From Aeromicrobium stalagmiti (lineage in GTDB: Bacteria > Actinomycetota > Actinomycetes > Propionibacteriales > Nocardioidaceae): a stretch of 64,000 bases of DNA. This document shows positions 1 through 8,732 of this stretch, one piece after another (position 1 is the first letter of the stretch; every line of letters begins with the position of its first letter). Location: NCBI RefSeq assembly GCF_013283745.1, contig NZ_JABSTZ010000004.1, forward strand, positions 124,001 through 188,000. The letters run 5' to 3'. The notes beneath the pieces are model-generated. The model did no database searches. It worked only from the letters and a program-made list of their open reading frames with translations, and was not told where the DNA came from. The translations under genes and the position numbers were made by a program.

Positions 1-1370
1 AACGGGATGCCGAAGAAGCGCTGACGCGAGATGAGCCAGTCACCGTTGAGCCCGCCGATCCAGTTGGTCAGCCGCGACTGCATGTAGGCCGGGACCCAGT
101 CGATCTCGTCGCCGCGGGCGATGAGGTCGGCGCGCAGGTCGGCCGAGCGACCGCCGTTGGCGATGTACCACTGGCGGGTCGACACGATCTCGAGCGGCTT
201 GTCGCCACGCTCGTAGAAGTTGGCCATGCGCTGGGTCGGCTTGGGGTCGCCGTCGAGGTCGCCCGACTCCTTGAGTGCAGCGACGGTGAGCTCGCGCGCG
301 GTGAACGTCGTCTTGCCGGCGAGCGTGGCGTACAGCTCGCGACCGGTCTCGGACTCGATCCAGGCCGGGGCGTCGGACAGGATGCGTCCGTCACGACCGA
401 TGATCGTGCGGTTGGGCAGCTGCAGCTCGCGCCACCAGATGACGTCGGTCAGGTCACCGAACGTGCAGCACATGACGATGCCCGAGCCCTTGTCGGGCTC
501 GGCGGACGGGTGGGCGACGACCGGGACCTCGACGCCGAACAGCGGCGAGGTCACCGTGGAGCCGAACAGGCCCTGGTAGCGCTCGTCGTCGGGGTGCGCG
601 ATGAGCGCGACGCATGCGCCGATGAGCTCGGGCCGGGTGGTCTCGATGTGGATGGGGCCGTCTGCGCCGTGGAACGCGACGCGGTGATAGGCGCCGGGAT
701 ACTCGCGAGCCTCGAGCTCGGCCTGGGCGACGGCCGTCTGGTAGGTGACGTCCCAGAGCGTCGGGGCGTCCTGCTGGTAGGCCTCGCCGCGGGCGACGTT
801 GCGCAGGAACGCTCGCTGCGACACGACCTGCGACTCGTCGCCGATCGTCGTGTACTGCTGCGACCAGTCGACGCTCAGGCCGAGGGTGCGCCACAGCTGC
901 TCGAAGACCTTCTCGTCCTCCTCGACGAGCTGGTTGCACAGCTCGATGAAGTTGCGGCGGCTGATCGGGACCTGGCGCTTGGGGTCGGGCTCGGCCGGCG
1001 GCGTGTAGTCGGCCTCGTAGGGCAGGGTCGGGTCGCAGCGGACACCGAAGTAGTTCTGGACCCGGCGCTCGGTCGGCAGACCGTTGTCGTCCCAGCCCAT
1101 CGGGTAGAACACTTCCTTGCCGCGCATGCGCTGGTAGCGCGCGACGAGGTCGGTGTGGGTGTAGGAGAACACGTGCCCGACGTGCAGCGATCCCGAGACC
1201 GTCGGCGGGGGCGTGTCTATCGAGAAGATCTGCTCCCGGCTCTTGGACCGGTCGAAGGTGTAGGTGCCCTGATCCGCCCACCGGGCAGACCACGTCGCCT
1301 CGAGTCCTTCGAGGACGGGCTTCTCCGGGACGCCTGATCCAGAGCTGGTCTGTTCGAGTTCGCTGGTCAC
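1..1370 (-). CDS. valS: Valyl-tRNA synthetase, N-terminal part (cut by left edge)
   Basis: This is the first 456 residues of a class I aminoacyl-tRNA synthetase that charges tRNA-Val; the KMSKS half lies beyond the left edge. The class I HIGH motif appears as HVGH at residues 63-66, inside PPPTVSGSLHVGH. It is followed by YPMGWDDNGLPTE and an editing-domain segment (FHGADGPIHIETTRPEL), which is typical of ValRS. The chosen start is GTG at 1370. A TAGACT box at 1379-1384 sits 8 bases upstream and there is no Shine-Dalgarno, so a leaderless transcript is likely. In many actinobacteria valS is followed directly by folC; here an MMPL gene lies between them. Product identity is near certain; the start is well supported. 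Confidence 0.96.
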   Translation of the reverse strand, partial: MTSELEQTSSGSGVPEKPVLEGLEATWSARWADQGTYTFDRSKSREQIFSIDTPPPTVSGSLHVGHVFSYTHTDLVARYQRMRGKEVFYPMGWDDNGLPTERRVQNYFGVRCDPTLPYEADYTPPAEPDPKRQVPISRRNFIELCNQLVEEDEKVFEQLWRTLGLSVDWSQQYTTIGDESQVVSQRAFLRNVARGEAYQQDAPTLWDVTYQTAVAQAELEAREYPGAYHRVAFHGADGPIHIETTRPELIGACVALIAHPDDERYQGLFGSTVTSPLFGVEVPVVAHPSAEPDKGSGIVMCCTFGDLTDVIWWRELQLPNRTIIGRDGRILSDAPAWIESETGRELYATLAGKTTFTARELTVAALKESGDLDGDPKPTQRMANFYERGDKPLEIVSTRQWYIANGGRSADLRADLIARGDEIDWVPAYMQSRLTNWIGGLNGDWLISRQRFFGIP

Positions 1371-1381
1371 GACAGACAAGT

Positions 1382-1413
1382 CTAGGCGGGAGCCGCCCCG
1401 TGCTCCCACCTAG
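1382..1413. repeat. Imperfect inverted repeat between MMPL gene and valS
   Basis: CTAGG-C-GGGAGC (1382-1393) is mirrored by GCTCCC-A-CCTAG (1402-1413), giving a stem with one mismatch and an 8-base loop. It overlaps the valS -10 box. It could be the terminator of the upstream MMPL gene or an operator for valS. There is no clear T-tract, so the role is unresolved. Confidence 0.4.
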
Positions 1414-1433
1414 TCTCGGTCCTGCGGCGTGGA

Positions 1434-3596
1434 TCAGGCCTTGTGCATGGGGGGGCCGGTCGTGTCCACCGGCTCGGCCGGGTGTGCATTGTCTGCCAGG
1501 TGGTCAGGTCCATCGGTCTTCCACAGCGAGCTCGGCCACCACATCCATCGACCGATGTCGAGGTTGAGCGCCGTCACGAGCACCGACCGGACAATGATCG
1601 TGTCGAGCAAGACGCCGAAGGCGACGACGAAGCCGAGCTCGGCCAGGAACACCAGCGGAAGCGTGGCGAGCACGGCAAATGTCCCGGCAAGCACAAGACC
1701 GGCTGAGGTGATGACGCCTCCCGTGGCAGACAGTCCGATCAGGGCGCCCCTGCGAGTGCCCACCTCCAGTGCTTCCTCGCGCACACGGGTCATGAGGAAG
1801 ATGTTGTAGTCGATGCCGAGCGCCACGAGGAAGACGAACGCGAAGAGTGGGAACGACGTGTCGGCGCCGCCGAACCCGAGGACGTGATCGAAGACCAGCC
1901 CACTGACGCCCAACGCGGCACCGAAAGACAGCACCACTGTCACGATGAGGATGACCGGCGCGGCGATTGCTCGGAGCAGCAGCCCGAGGATGAGGAAGAC
2001 AGCAATGAGGATGATCGGGATGATGAGTCGGTTGTCTTCGCCTGAGAGCCTCTGAACGTCGGCGTTGATCGCTGTCGTGCCGCCGACCAAGGCATCTGCT
2101 CCGTCGACCTTCCCGACTGCCTCACGTGTTCGCTCGACAGTGTCAGCTGCCTCGGACGAGTCAGCGGCACCGGTCAAGGGAACCTGGATGAGCGAGTAGC
2201 CATCCTTTGGCTCAGGTGAGACGACAGCCCTCGACGCCTCGAGACCCTCGACGTCTTGGAGGACGGTCAAGATGTCCTGCGACGTGTTCTCCGTCGTTGC
2301 GATCACGACGGGGGTGCTCTCGTCGCTGTTGAAGTGACGTCCGAGTGCTTCTTCGCCTTCCACCGAAGGCTGGGTCTTGGTGAACTGCTCCTTGTTGGTC
2401 AGCCCCGTTGCATCCAGGGAGACGATGCCCACCGTGAGCGCCGCGAGGATCACGGTCGTGACAACCCATGTTGCACGGGGCGCCTTCGAGATGGCGACGC
2501 CCACACGCGACCAGATGCCCGTGTCATTGGGCTCGGTGTCACCGAAGTGCGGGATACGTGGCCAGAAGATCCACCGGCCGACCAGCACGAGCAGGGCAGG
2601 CAGGAGGGTGAGCATGACGAGTAGACCGACGGCGATGCCAACGGCTGTCACGGGACCGAGTCCGCGGGTGGAGTTGATCTGGGCGAGCAACAGGCACAGC
2701 AGCCCGACGATGACTGTTGCGCCGCTCGCGATGACCGCTGGAGACGCTCGGTGCAGTGCCTTGCCCATCGCCTCGTGCCGGTTCTCGTGACGTCGCAGCT
2801 CTTCTCGATAGCGAGCCACGATCAACAATGCGTAATCTGTGCCAGCTCCGAAGACAAGAACGGTCAGGATGCCGGCACTCTGACCATTGACGGTCAAGTC
2901 CGCGTACTTGGCCAGCAGATACACAGCCGATTGCGCCAGGCCGAGGGCCACACCTGCACTGATGACCGGAAGCAGCCACAGGATGGGGCTTCGGTAGGTC
3001 AGCAGCAGCATGACGATGACGACGCCTCCGGCTGCGAACAGCAGAGTCGTGTCGATCCCCTCGAACGCCTTGGAGAAGTCATCGGCCTGACCGGCAGGCC
3101 CAGTGATGTAGGTCGCGAGACCTCCTGCGTCGGCATCGGCGATCTTCTTCAGACTCTCGATGGCGGGTGAGACCTTGTCGAATCCGTCGACTCCCAGGTC
3201 AAGGGGCACATACAGCTGAGCTGCCATTCCGTCCTCGGACGGAATGACCGGCACCTGTCCGTCGAACTTGGCCAGCTCACCTGTGTCGAGATCGTCGCGG
3301 GCAGAGATCTTCTGGGCATCACTGGCGATCTTGGCAAGCTCTGCCTTGGTGAGCTTGCCGTCACTCTCGTAGAGGACGATCGCCGGGATCGTGTTCGCGG
3401 AGCCGAACTTCGCCTGGATGTCGAGCACCTTGGTCGACTCGGCGTTGCCGGGGAGGAACGACTTCTGGTCGTTCTTCTGGACGTCGCCGAGCTTGGCGGC
3501 AAGCGGTCCGAGCCCGACAAGAAGAGCGACCCAGAACAAGATGACGACGTACTTCACCTTGGAGTGGGTGATCCAGCCGGCGACGGATCGGTGCAT
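1434..3596 (-). CDS. MMPL-family (RND superfamily) membrane transporter
   Basis: This 720-residue integral membrane protein has the MMPL architecture: an N-terminal transmembrane helix (about residues 17-37), an extracytoplasmic porter domain, a five-to-six helix block, and then a repeat of the same plan. The second half contains the GIDYNIFLMTRVREE signature and the first half FGAGTDYALLIVARYREE, the conserved (G/A)xDYxxxxxxRxRE motif. Family members export lipids or drugs using the proton gradient. The start ATG is preceded by GAGGAGAAG at good spacing. It lies between valS and folC and reads toward valS. The substrate cannot be inferred from sequence. Confidence 0.93.
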   Translation of the reverse strand: MHRSVAGWITHSKVKYVVILFWVALLVGLGPLAAKLGDVQKNDQKSFLPGNAESTKVLDIQAKFGSANTIPAIVLYESDGKLTKAELAKIASDAQKISARDDLDTGELAKFDGQVPVIPSEDGMAAQLYVPLDLGVDGFDKVSPAIESLKKIADADAGGLATYITGPAGQADDFSKAFEGIDTTLLFAAGGVVIVMLLLTYRSPILWLLPVISAGVALGLAQSAVYLLAKYADLTVNGQSAGILTVLVFGAGTDYALLIVARYREELRRHENRHEAMGKALHRASPAVIASGATVIVGLLCLLLAQINSTRGLGPVTAVGIAVGLLVMLTLLPALLVLVGRWIFWPRIPHFGDTEPNDTGIWSRVGVAISKAPRATWVVTTVILAALTVGIVSLDATGLTNKEQFTKTQPSVEGEEALGRHFNSDESTPVVIATTENTSQDILTVLQDVEGLEASRAVVSPEPKDGYSLIQVPLTGAADSSEAADTVERTREAVGKVDGADALVGGTTAINADVQRLSGEDNRLIIPIILIAVFLILGLLLRAIAAPVILIVTVVLSFGAALGVSGLVFDHVLGFGGADTSFPLFAFVFLVALGIDYNIFLMTRVREEALEVGTRRGALIGLSATGGVITSAGLVLAGTFAVLATLPLVFLAELGFVVAFGVLLDTIIVRSVLVTALNLDIGRWMWWPSSLWKTDGPDHLADNAHPAEPVDTTGPPMHKA

Positions 3597-3722
3597 GGCG
3601 TCTTCTCCTCAGGGGGTGGCACAGCAAAATCTCAGGTGCGTCCATCATGGCGGAAACAGAGGACATTTTGAACATCGGTGGCAACCCTGAGCCGTCCCCG
3701 AGGTGCTGCGATACTGGACCCG

Positions 3723-5060
3723 ATGACACCTACGTACGCGGAGGTCGAGCGCGCGCTCCTCGGCCGTTGGCCCGAGACCCGTCTCGAGCCCTCCCTCGAT
3801 CGCATCGCGGCCATCTGCCGCCTCCTCGGCGACCCCCAGGCGGCCTATCCGGTCATCCACCTGACGGGCACCAACGGCAAGACCTCGACGAGCCGGATGA
3901 TCGACACCCTCCTGCGGGCCCTCGACCTGCGCACGGGTCGGTTCACGAGCCCGCACCTGCAGTCGATGACCGAGCGCATCAGCCTCGACGGGTCACCGCT
4001 CAGCGAGGCCCTGTTCGTCGACGCGTTCGCCGACGTGGCGGCCTATGCGCAGATCGTCGACGACTCGTCGGCCCACCCGCTGTCGTACTTCGAGATGATG
4101 GTCGCGATGGCCTTCGCCGCGTTCGCCGACGCCCCGGTTGACGTGGCCGTGGTCGAGGTCGGCATGGGCGGCTCGTGGGACGCGACCAACGTCGCTGACG
4201 GCCAGGTCGCCGTCATCACCCCGATCGGCGTCGACCACGCGTCCTACCTCGGCGACCGGCCCGAGATCATCGCGGTCGAGAAGGCCGGCATCATCAAGGC
4301 GGGCTCGCACACGATCCTCGCCGAGCAGGAGCCCGAGGTCATGGACGTGCTGATGCGTCGTGTGCTCGACGTCGGCTCGATCGCGCTGCGCGAGGGCACC
4401 GACTTCGGGGTCAACTCCCGCGTGACGGCGCTGGGCGGCCAGCAGATCGGCCTGCAGGGCCTCTCGGGTGCCTATGACGACATCTTCCTGCCGCTGCACG
4501 GCGCGCACCAGGCCCACAACGCGGCGTACGCGCTCGCGGCCGTCGAGGCCTTCACGGGCAGCAAGCAGCTCGATGCCGACCTGGTCCGCGACGCGTTCGC
4601 GCAGGTCACGTCGCCCGGACGGCTCGAGGTCGTGCGCCGCAGCCCCACGGTGCTGCTCGACGCGGCCCACAACCCGCACGGCGCGCAGGCCACGATCGAG
4701 GCCGTGCAGGACGCGTTCTCGTTCAGCCCCCTGATCGGTGTCGTCGGTGTCATGGGCGACAAGGACGTCGAGGAGATGCTCCGCGTGTTCGAGCCGGTCA
4801 TGGCCGAGATCGTCTGCACGCAGAACAGCACCGACCGGGCGATGCCGGCCGTCGAGCTGGCCGAGCTGGCGGCCGACATCTTCGGTGAGGAGCGGGTCAC
4901 CATCGCGTCCCGCCTCGACGAGGCGCTCGAGCGTGCCGTGCTCAAGGCCGACGCTGCCGAAGGCTACGACGACGCGATCGGCAGCGGTGGCGTGCTCGTG
5001 ACCGGCTCGGTCGTCACGGTCGGCGAGGCCCGGATGCTGTTCGGCGGTGACGTCGCGTGA
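3723..5060 (+). CDS. folC: Folylpolyglutamate synthase / dihydrofolate synthase
   Basis: This 445-residue Mur-ligase-fold enzyme adds glutamate to folates and usually also makes dihydrofolate from dihydropteroate. The P-loop LTGTNGKTSTSR lies at residues 47-58, and FTSPHLQSMTERI and VEVGMGGSWDATN follow, all FolC signatures. DAAHNPHGA marks the C-terminal domain. The ATG at 3723 is preferred over an in-frame upstream start at 3678 because GATACT (3710-3715) lies exactly 7 bases before it, matching the leaderless pattern of the window. The DUF4233 gene follows after a 25-base gap, an arrangement conserved in actinobacteria. Confidence 0.95.
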   Translation: MTPTYAEVERALLGRWPETRLEPSLDRIAAICRLLGDPQAAYPVIHLTGTNGKTSTSRMIDTLLRALDLRTGRFTSPHLQSMTERISLDGSPLSEALFVDAFADVAAYAQIVDDSSAHPLSYFEMMVAMAFAAFADAPVDVAVVEVGMGGSWDATNVADGQVAVITPIGVDHASYLGDRPEIIAVEKAGIIKAGSHTILAEQEPEVMDVLMRRVLDVGSIALREGTDFGVNSRVTALGGQQIGLQGLSGAYDDIFLPLHGAHQAHNAAYALAAVEAFTGSKQLDADLVRDAFAQVTSPGRLEVVRRSPTVLLDAAHNPHGAQATIEAVQDAFSFSPLIGVVGVMGDKDVEEMLRVFEPVMAEIVCTQNSTDRAMPAVELAELAADIFGEERVTIASRLDEALERAVLKADAAEGYDDAIGSGGVLVTGSVVTVGEARMLFGGDVA

Positions 5061-5085
5061 GCGCGCTCGTCTCGGAGGCGACCGC

Positions 5086-5430
5086 ATGAGGGGCATGTGC
5101 GCGGCGATGCTGACGCTCGAGGCAATCGTCCTCGGCCTCAGCGTGCCGGTCATGATCTCCGTCGAGGACGTCAACAAGGTCGCGGCGCTGGTCGTCGGGC
5201 TCGGGCTGGCGGTGCTGTGCATCCTGGTGGCCGGGTCGCTGCGCAGGCCGCAGGCCTATCTGGTCGGGCACGTGATCCAGGTCGGCGCGATCGCGATGGG
5301 GTTCCTCGTCCCGATCATGTTCTTCGTCGGACTGATGTTCGCGGCCCTGTGGTTCGGCGCCTACTTCCTCGGCCGCCGGATCGAGGACGACAAGGCGCGC
5401 TGGGCCCGCGAGGCCGCTCAGGACGACTGA
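5086..5430 (+). CDS. DUF4233 membrane protein linked to folC
   Basis: This 114-residue protein has three to four hydrophobic helices and a charged C-terminal tail (RRIEDDKARWAREAAQ). It corresponds to the DUF4233 family found between folC and ndk in actinobacteria (Rv2446c position). The start ATG at 5086 has GGAGG at 5074-5078 with 7-base spacing; an in-frame GTG at 5047 inside folC is less likely. Its last 13 bases overlap the convergent ferredoxin gene. The function is unknown; co-transcription with folC is inferred. Confidence 0.88.
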   Translation: MRGMCAAMLTLEAIVLGLSVPVMISVEDVNKVAALVVGLGLAVLCILVAGSLRRPQAYLVGHVIQVGAIAMGFLVPIMFFVGLMFAALWFGAYFLGRRIEDDKARWAREAAQDD

Positions 5431-5615
5431 ACCCGAAGCGCCAGGGCGGGGCAGGCCAGCGCGGCCTGCCGGGCGGCCTTCACCAGCCCCGGCTCGACCT
5501 CGCGGCCGTCGACGACCGGGAAGCCCCACTCGTCGAGCGACACCTTCTCGGGCAGCAGGCGTGAGCACAGCCCGTGCGCGTCGCAGCGGGTCCAGTCGAC
5601 GTCGATCGTGGTCAT
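5418..5615 (-). CDS. Small [3Fe-4S]/[4Fe-4S] ferredoxin
   Basis: This 65-residue protein has a CDAHGLC motif (C11, C17) and a distal Cys-Pro (C55-P56). This is the CxxHxxC plus CP pattern of actinobacterial single-cluster ferredoxins, where His replaces one cluster cysteine. It is the last gene of the 5.4-10.8 kb operon and its ATG overlaps the stop codon of the NuoF-like gene in an ATGA junction, so translational coupling is expected. It probably passes electrons between the NuoF-like flavoprotein and the membrane haem protein. This partner assignment is inference from gene order. Confidence 0.92.
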   Translation of the reverse strand: MTTIDVDWTRCDAHGLCSRLLPEKVSLDEWGFPVVDGREVEPGLVKAARQAALACPALALRVQSS

Positions 5616-6853
5616 GACAGTCCTTTCGGCAGGGGCAGCACGGTCGACGGGGGCAGCCCGCACGTGCCGTGGTGCTGGTGGATCGCCAGCTCGGGCGCCA
5701 GGGTCTCCAGGGCCGAGCCGATGAACAGGGCGGATCCGTCGGGGTGCGAGCACGCACCGCGCCCACGGACGAGCGCGAGGCGGCGCAGGGCGGCGTCCGC
5801 GCGCTCGGGACCGGCGCCGGCGGCGAGCGCGGCGAGGTCGTCGGCGAGGGCAGGCAGGCCGAAGAAGCAGGGACCGCACTGGCCGGCCGACTCCGATGCG
5901 AGCCACTGGGCGACCCGCACCACCTCGGAGACGACGCACGTGCCGGCGTGGGGCCGCGCGATCACGCCGGCACCCAGCGGGCTGCCCGCGGCCCGCAGCG
6001 CCGCACGATCGAGCACCAGCTGGCCCGCCGACCGCACCCACACGCCGTGGTAGCCGCCGATCAGGACCGGTGCGGGCGACGGCGGAAGCAGCACCGACAG
6101 GGGAGTGCCGTTGGGCACCTCGAAGACACCGTGGTGCGACGTGTCACCGATCAGGGTCAGCAGGCTGGTCCCGGGCTCCGTGGTGGCACCCACGCGGGCG
6201 TAGCCGGAGGTGCCCAGACGGGCCAGGAGCGCCACGTGCGCGAAGGTCTCGACGTTGGAGGCGAAGGTCGGTCGGCGGTCGACGCCGTGCTCGTGGGGCA
6301 GCACCCGCCGCCCCGGCGGCACGGCGCGGTCGCCGTTGAGCCCGTTGACGACGGCCCTGATCTCACCGCCGACGAAGCCGTCGTGGGTGCGGACGACGCG
6401 CACGTCCCCGGCGTCGGTGCGCTCGTCGCACGCGCGGACCAGGGAGTCGTGGGCCGTCGCGTCGTGGACGACGATCGTGATGCGGCGGGTGTCGAGGGCG
6501 TGGGCCGCGACGATCGCTCCGTCGATGACGAGGTGGGGTGCGTACGTCATGAGGGTGCGGTCCTTGCGGCTGGCCGGCTCGCCCTCGCTGCCGTTGAGCA
6601 GCACCGAGACGTGGGAGCCGGCGGGCATGGCCGCGAGCTTCGCGGCGACGGGGAAGGCGGCGCCGCCGCGCCCCAGGAGGTTGACGTCCTCCAGCGCTGT
6701 CGCGAGCCAGCTGCGCCGGCGCAGGACGGGTGTGCCGTGCAGGCGCAGGTGCTGCGTGTGGTCGACGCGACCGTGCTCGGCCACGCCGGCCAGGAGGCGC
6801 GGCTCGCCGATGGAGGCGACGGAGGCGGTGGGGTGGTCGGCGAGGACGGTCAT
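5612..6853 (-). CDS. NuoF-like NADH-binding flavo-iron-sulfur protein
   Basis: This 413-residue protein resembles the 51-kDa NADH-binding subunit of complex I (NuoF) and related RnfC/HydB proteins. It has the glycine-rich GRGGAAFPVAAKLA stretch and LNGSEGEPASRKDR (FMN/NADH site), followed by an SLBB-like segment (VFEVPNGTPLSVLL). A C-terminal iron-sulfur region follows. That region reads ESAGQCGPC near residues 321-329 and RGACSHPDG near 366, so the first cysteine of the canonical SCGxCxPC motif is replaced by Ala. The start at 6853 has GGAG upstream and shares an ATGA with the preceding membrane gene. It probably oxidises NAD(P)H for the ferredoxin and membrane partner. Confidence 0.87.
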   Translation of the reverse strand: MTVLADHPTASVASIGEPRLLAGVAEHGRVDHTQHLRLHGTPVLRRRSWLATALEDVNLLGRGGAAFPVAAKLAAMPAGSHVSVLLNGSEGEPASRKDRTLMTYAPHLVIDGAIVAAHALDTRRITIVVHDATAHDSLVRACDERTDAGDVRVVRTHDGFVGGEIRAVVNGLNGDRAVPPGRRVLPHEHGVDRRPTFASNVETFAHVALLARLGTSGYARVGATTEPGTSLLTLIGDTSHHGVFEVPNGTPLSVLLPPSPAPVLIGGYHGVWVRSAGQLVLDRAALRAAGSPLGAGVIARPHAGTCVVSEVVRVAQWLASESAGQCGPCFFGLPALADDLAALAAGAGPERADAALRRLALVRGRGACSHPDGSALFIGSALETLAPELAIHQHHGTCGLPPSTVLPLPKGLS

Positions 6854-7443
6854 GATGCGCTCCTGACGAGGGTGCGGGCGGTGGGAAGGGGGCGGTGCAG
6901 CTCGGTGGAGCGGGCGCGGAGCCGGAGGGCGACCGCTGCTGCGACGGCGAGACCGCACGCGGCATAGATCGCGGTCGACCAGGTCGCTCCCGTGTCGGTG
7001 CCGGCGAGGATGCCGTGCGTCATGGCCATGACCCAGCCCGCGTAGGCGCTCAGGTGGATGCCGCGCCAGGCCCGGGTCGCGCGGGCGGACGTCGCGAGGC
7101 GTCCACGCATCGCTCCGGAGACGGCGACGAGCACGAACGCGTAGACCGACAGGGTGCCGAGGCCCAGCGCGAGGGGCCGGTAGCCCGCCGTGAAGGGCAG
7201 GAGCGTCGACGTGACGGACACGTCGACGTAGACGTCGACGATGATCAGCACCGCGTGGGCCACCAGGGCGACCAGACCGAGCACCGCGGCCGACCGGTGC
7301 GCCATCTGGGTGAGGTAGCGCCGATCGAGGGAGCGCTCGGACGGCGCGGTGCTGCGCGAGGCGAGGGCGCCCATGACGGTCGCTGCGGTGAACGCGATCA
7401 GCGCCACCATGCCCGTCGCCCGGGCGAGATACCAGATCGTCAT
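6850..7443 (-). CDS. Ferric-reductase-like transmembrane haem protein
   Basis: This 197-residue protein is predicted to have about six transmembrane helices. Two helices carry paired histidines at haem-binding spacing: H-x13-H in MAHRSAAVLGLVALVAHA, and H-x12-H in IHLSAYAGWVMAMTHG. This matches the ferric reductase-like domain family of bis-haem membrane electron carriers. The ATG overlaps the apbE stop (ATGA) and its own stop overlaps the NuoF-like start. It would carry electrons across the membrane from the cytoplasmic NuoF/ferredoxin pair to an outer flavin acceptor; that route is inferred. Confidence 0.85.
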   Translation of the reverse strand: MTIWYLARATGMVALIAFTAATVMGALASRSTAPSERSLDRRYLTQMAHRSAAVLGLVALVAHAVLIIVDVYVDVSVTSTLLPFTAGYRPLALGLGTLSVYAFVLVAVSGAMRGRLATSARATRAWRGIHLSAYAGWVMAMTHGILAGTDTGATWSTAIYAACGLAVAAAVALRLRARSTELHRPLPTARTLVRSAS

Positions 7444-8369
7444 GCTGCGGCCTCGGCCTGCGTGGGCCAGGCGCCCACGGTCAGGACGCGCCCGCCGTGG
7501 TCCACCAGGCGAGCGGCGACGTCGAGCTCGGTGAGGTAGGCGACCGCCTCGTCGCCGAGGACCAGCGCCGCGGTGGTCGCGGTGTTGGCCTGCACGGCGC
7601 TGGGGGCCCACGCCGTGACGGTGCGCCACGGCCCGACGGCCGGCAGACCCGTGCGCGGGTCGATCAGGTGGTGCGCGTCGCCGGACGCGGTGCGCCAGCG
7701 CCGGGCGATCGTCGACGACGTGGCCAGGCCGCCCCGCTCCAGGCCAACCGGCTGACCGGGCTCGCCGGACCGCTCGCTGACGTGCACCTGCCACGGGGTC
7801 TTCTTGGTGCCGGCCACGGCCACGTCGCCACCGATCTCGACGAGCACGCCGGTGCCGAGGCTCGACGCGATCGCGTGCGCCGCGACGTCGGCGGTCCAGG
7901 CCTTGGCAGTGGCACCGAGGTCGAGGCGCAGACCGGCGGGGATGCCGATGCGGCCCAGCTCGTGGTCGACGCGGACCTGGGTCCAGTCGGCCTGGGGGAG
8001 GGGCGACCGCCGGATCGTGTCGTCGTCCGCAGGGGCGACCATCCGGTCGCGGACGTCCTCGATGTCGGTGGTGTAGCCGGCGCGGACCAGGTGAGCGCCG
8101 ATCGTCGGGTCGACCGCCCCGCCGGTCTCTGCCGCGGCGTCGAGGGCGATGTCGACGAGAGCGATCGTGCGCCGGCCGACGGGGATGAGCCGGCCGGCGG
8201 CGTCGTTGACGCGGGAGACGTCCGAGTGGGACGAGAAGCGGTCGGCTGCCAGGGCGACGTCGGCCATCAGCGCGACGAGGTGCTGCTTGGCCGGCGCTAG
8301 CGCCTGGGGGCGGGTGACGGTGAGCCGCACCCGGCACGACCAGTCGTTCCAGATCGCGGACGCGCTCAT
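7440..8369 (-). CDS. apbE: FAD:protein FMN transferase (ApbE family)
   Basis: This 309-residue protein has the ApbE/flavin-transferase fold. It attaches FMN from FAD to Ser/Thr residues of extracytoplasmic redox proteins. Visible signatures are FSSHSDVSRVNDA near the start, GGAVDPTIGAHLV, LDLGATAKAWTAD, LVEIGGDVAVAG and HHLIDPRTGLPA. No export signal is obvious. The start at 8369 overlaps the lipoprotein stop and the end overlaps the membrane haem gene. A flavin acceptor protein with an FMN-binding domain would be expected in the same operon but is not visible, so the acceptor may be the Ser/Thr-rich lipoprotein or encoded elsewhere. Confidence 0.93.
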   Translation of the reverse strand: MSASAIWNDWSCRVRLTVTRPQALAPAKQHLVALMADVALAADRFSSHSDVSRVNDAAGRLIPVGRRTIALVDIALDAAAETGGAVDPTIGAHLVRAGYTTDIEDVRDRMVAPADDDTIRRSPLPQADWTQVRVDHELGRIGIPAGLRLDLGATAKAWTADVAAHAIASSLGTGVLVEIGGDVAVAGTKKTPWQVHVSERSGEPGQPVGLERGGLATSSTIARRWRTASGDAHHLIDPRTGLPAVGPWRTVTAWAPSAVQANTATTAALVLGDEAVAYLTELDVAARLVDHGGRVLTVGAWPTQAEAAA

Positions 8370-8686
8370 GACGCGTTGCTCGATCCGTCGGACGAGCTGC
8401 TGGAGTCCGAGCTCGTGATGCCGCTGCCGGAGGACGAGCTCGACCCGGTGTCGGTGCTGCTGGTGTCGGTGGTGCCCGAGTCGGCGGACGTCGTGTCGGA
8501 CGACGTGCTGGTGTCGGACGAGGTCGTTCCGGTCGAGGTCGACGTGGAGTCGGACGAGTCGTCGTCGATGGCGGCGCACGCGGTGAGCGCGCCGGTCATG
8601 AGGATGCTCGTCGCGGCGATGGCGGCGAAGTGCTTGCGGGACCTCGCCACGAGGTTGGCACGGGGGCTGATGGGTGAAGTGGTCAT
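8366..8686 (-). CDS. Ser/Thr/Asp-rich putative lipoprotein
   Basis: This 106-residue protein has a basic N-terminus, a hydrophobic helix and a lipobox LTAC (cysteine at about residue 37). The remaining 69 residues are almost entirely Ser, Thr, Asp and Gly. Such a tract is usually the linker that precedes an FMN-binding domain in flavinylated lipoproteins, but here the gene stops at the linker and overlaps apbE. It contains ADSGTTDT, loosely like the SGAT-type flavinylation site. It may be an acceptor, a degenerate acceptor, or only a spacer protein. No related domain is recognised. The start lacks a strong ribosome site: a GAGG lies inside a small hairpin at 8691-8706. Confidence 0.72.
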   Translation of the reverse strand: MTTSPISPRANLVARSRKHFAAIAATSILMTGALTACAAIDDDSSDSTSTSTGTTSSDTSTSSDTTSADSGTTDTSSTDTGSSSSSGSGITSSDSSSSSDGSSNAS

Positions 8687-8690
8687 GCTT

Positions 8691-8706
8691 CGAGCCTCGC
8701 GGCTCG
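8691..8706 (-). promoter_or_regulatory. Small hairpin over the ribosome-binding region of the lipoprotein gene
   Basis: CGAGCC (8691-8696) pairs with GGCTCG (8701-8706) around a TCGC loop, ending 4 bases before the lipoprotein ATG. The only Shine-Dalgarno-like GAGG on the coding strand lies inside this structure. It could limit initiation; the functional claim is inference. Confidence 0.35.
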
Positions 8707-8732
8707 CGCATCAGGCGCGCCTCAGTCCACCG

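Noticed and set aside
454-1293. Open frame opposite/alternate to valS on the minus strand
   Set aside because: It is an Arg/Pro/Ala-rich shadow of valS in another frame; the true frame has HVGH and continues to the left edge.
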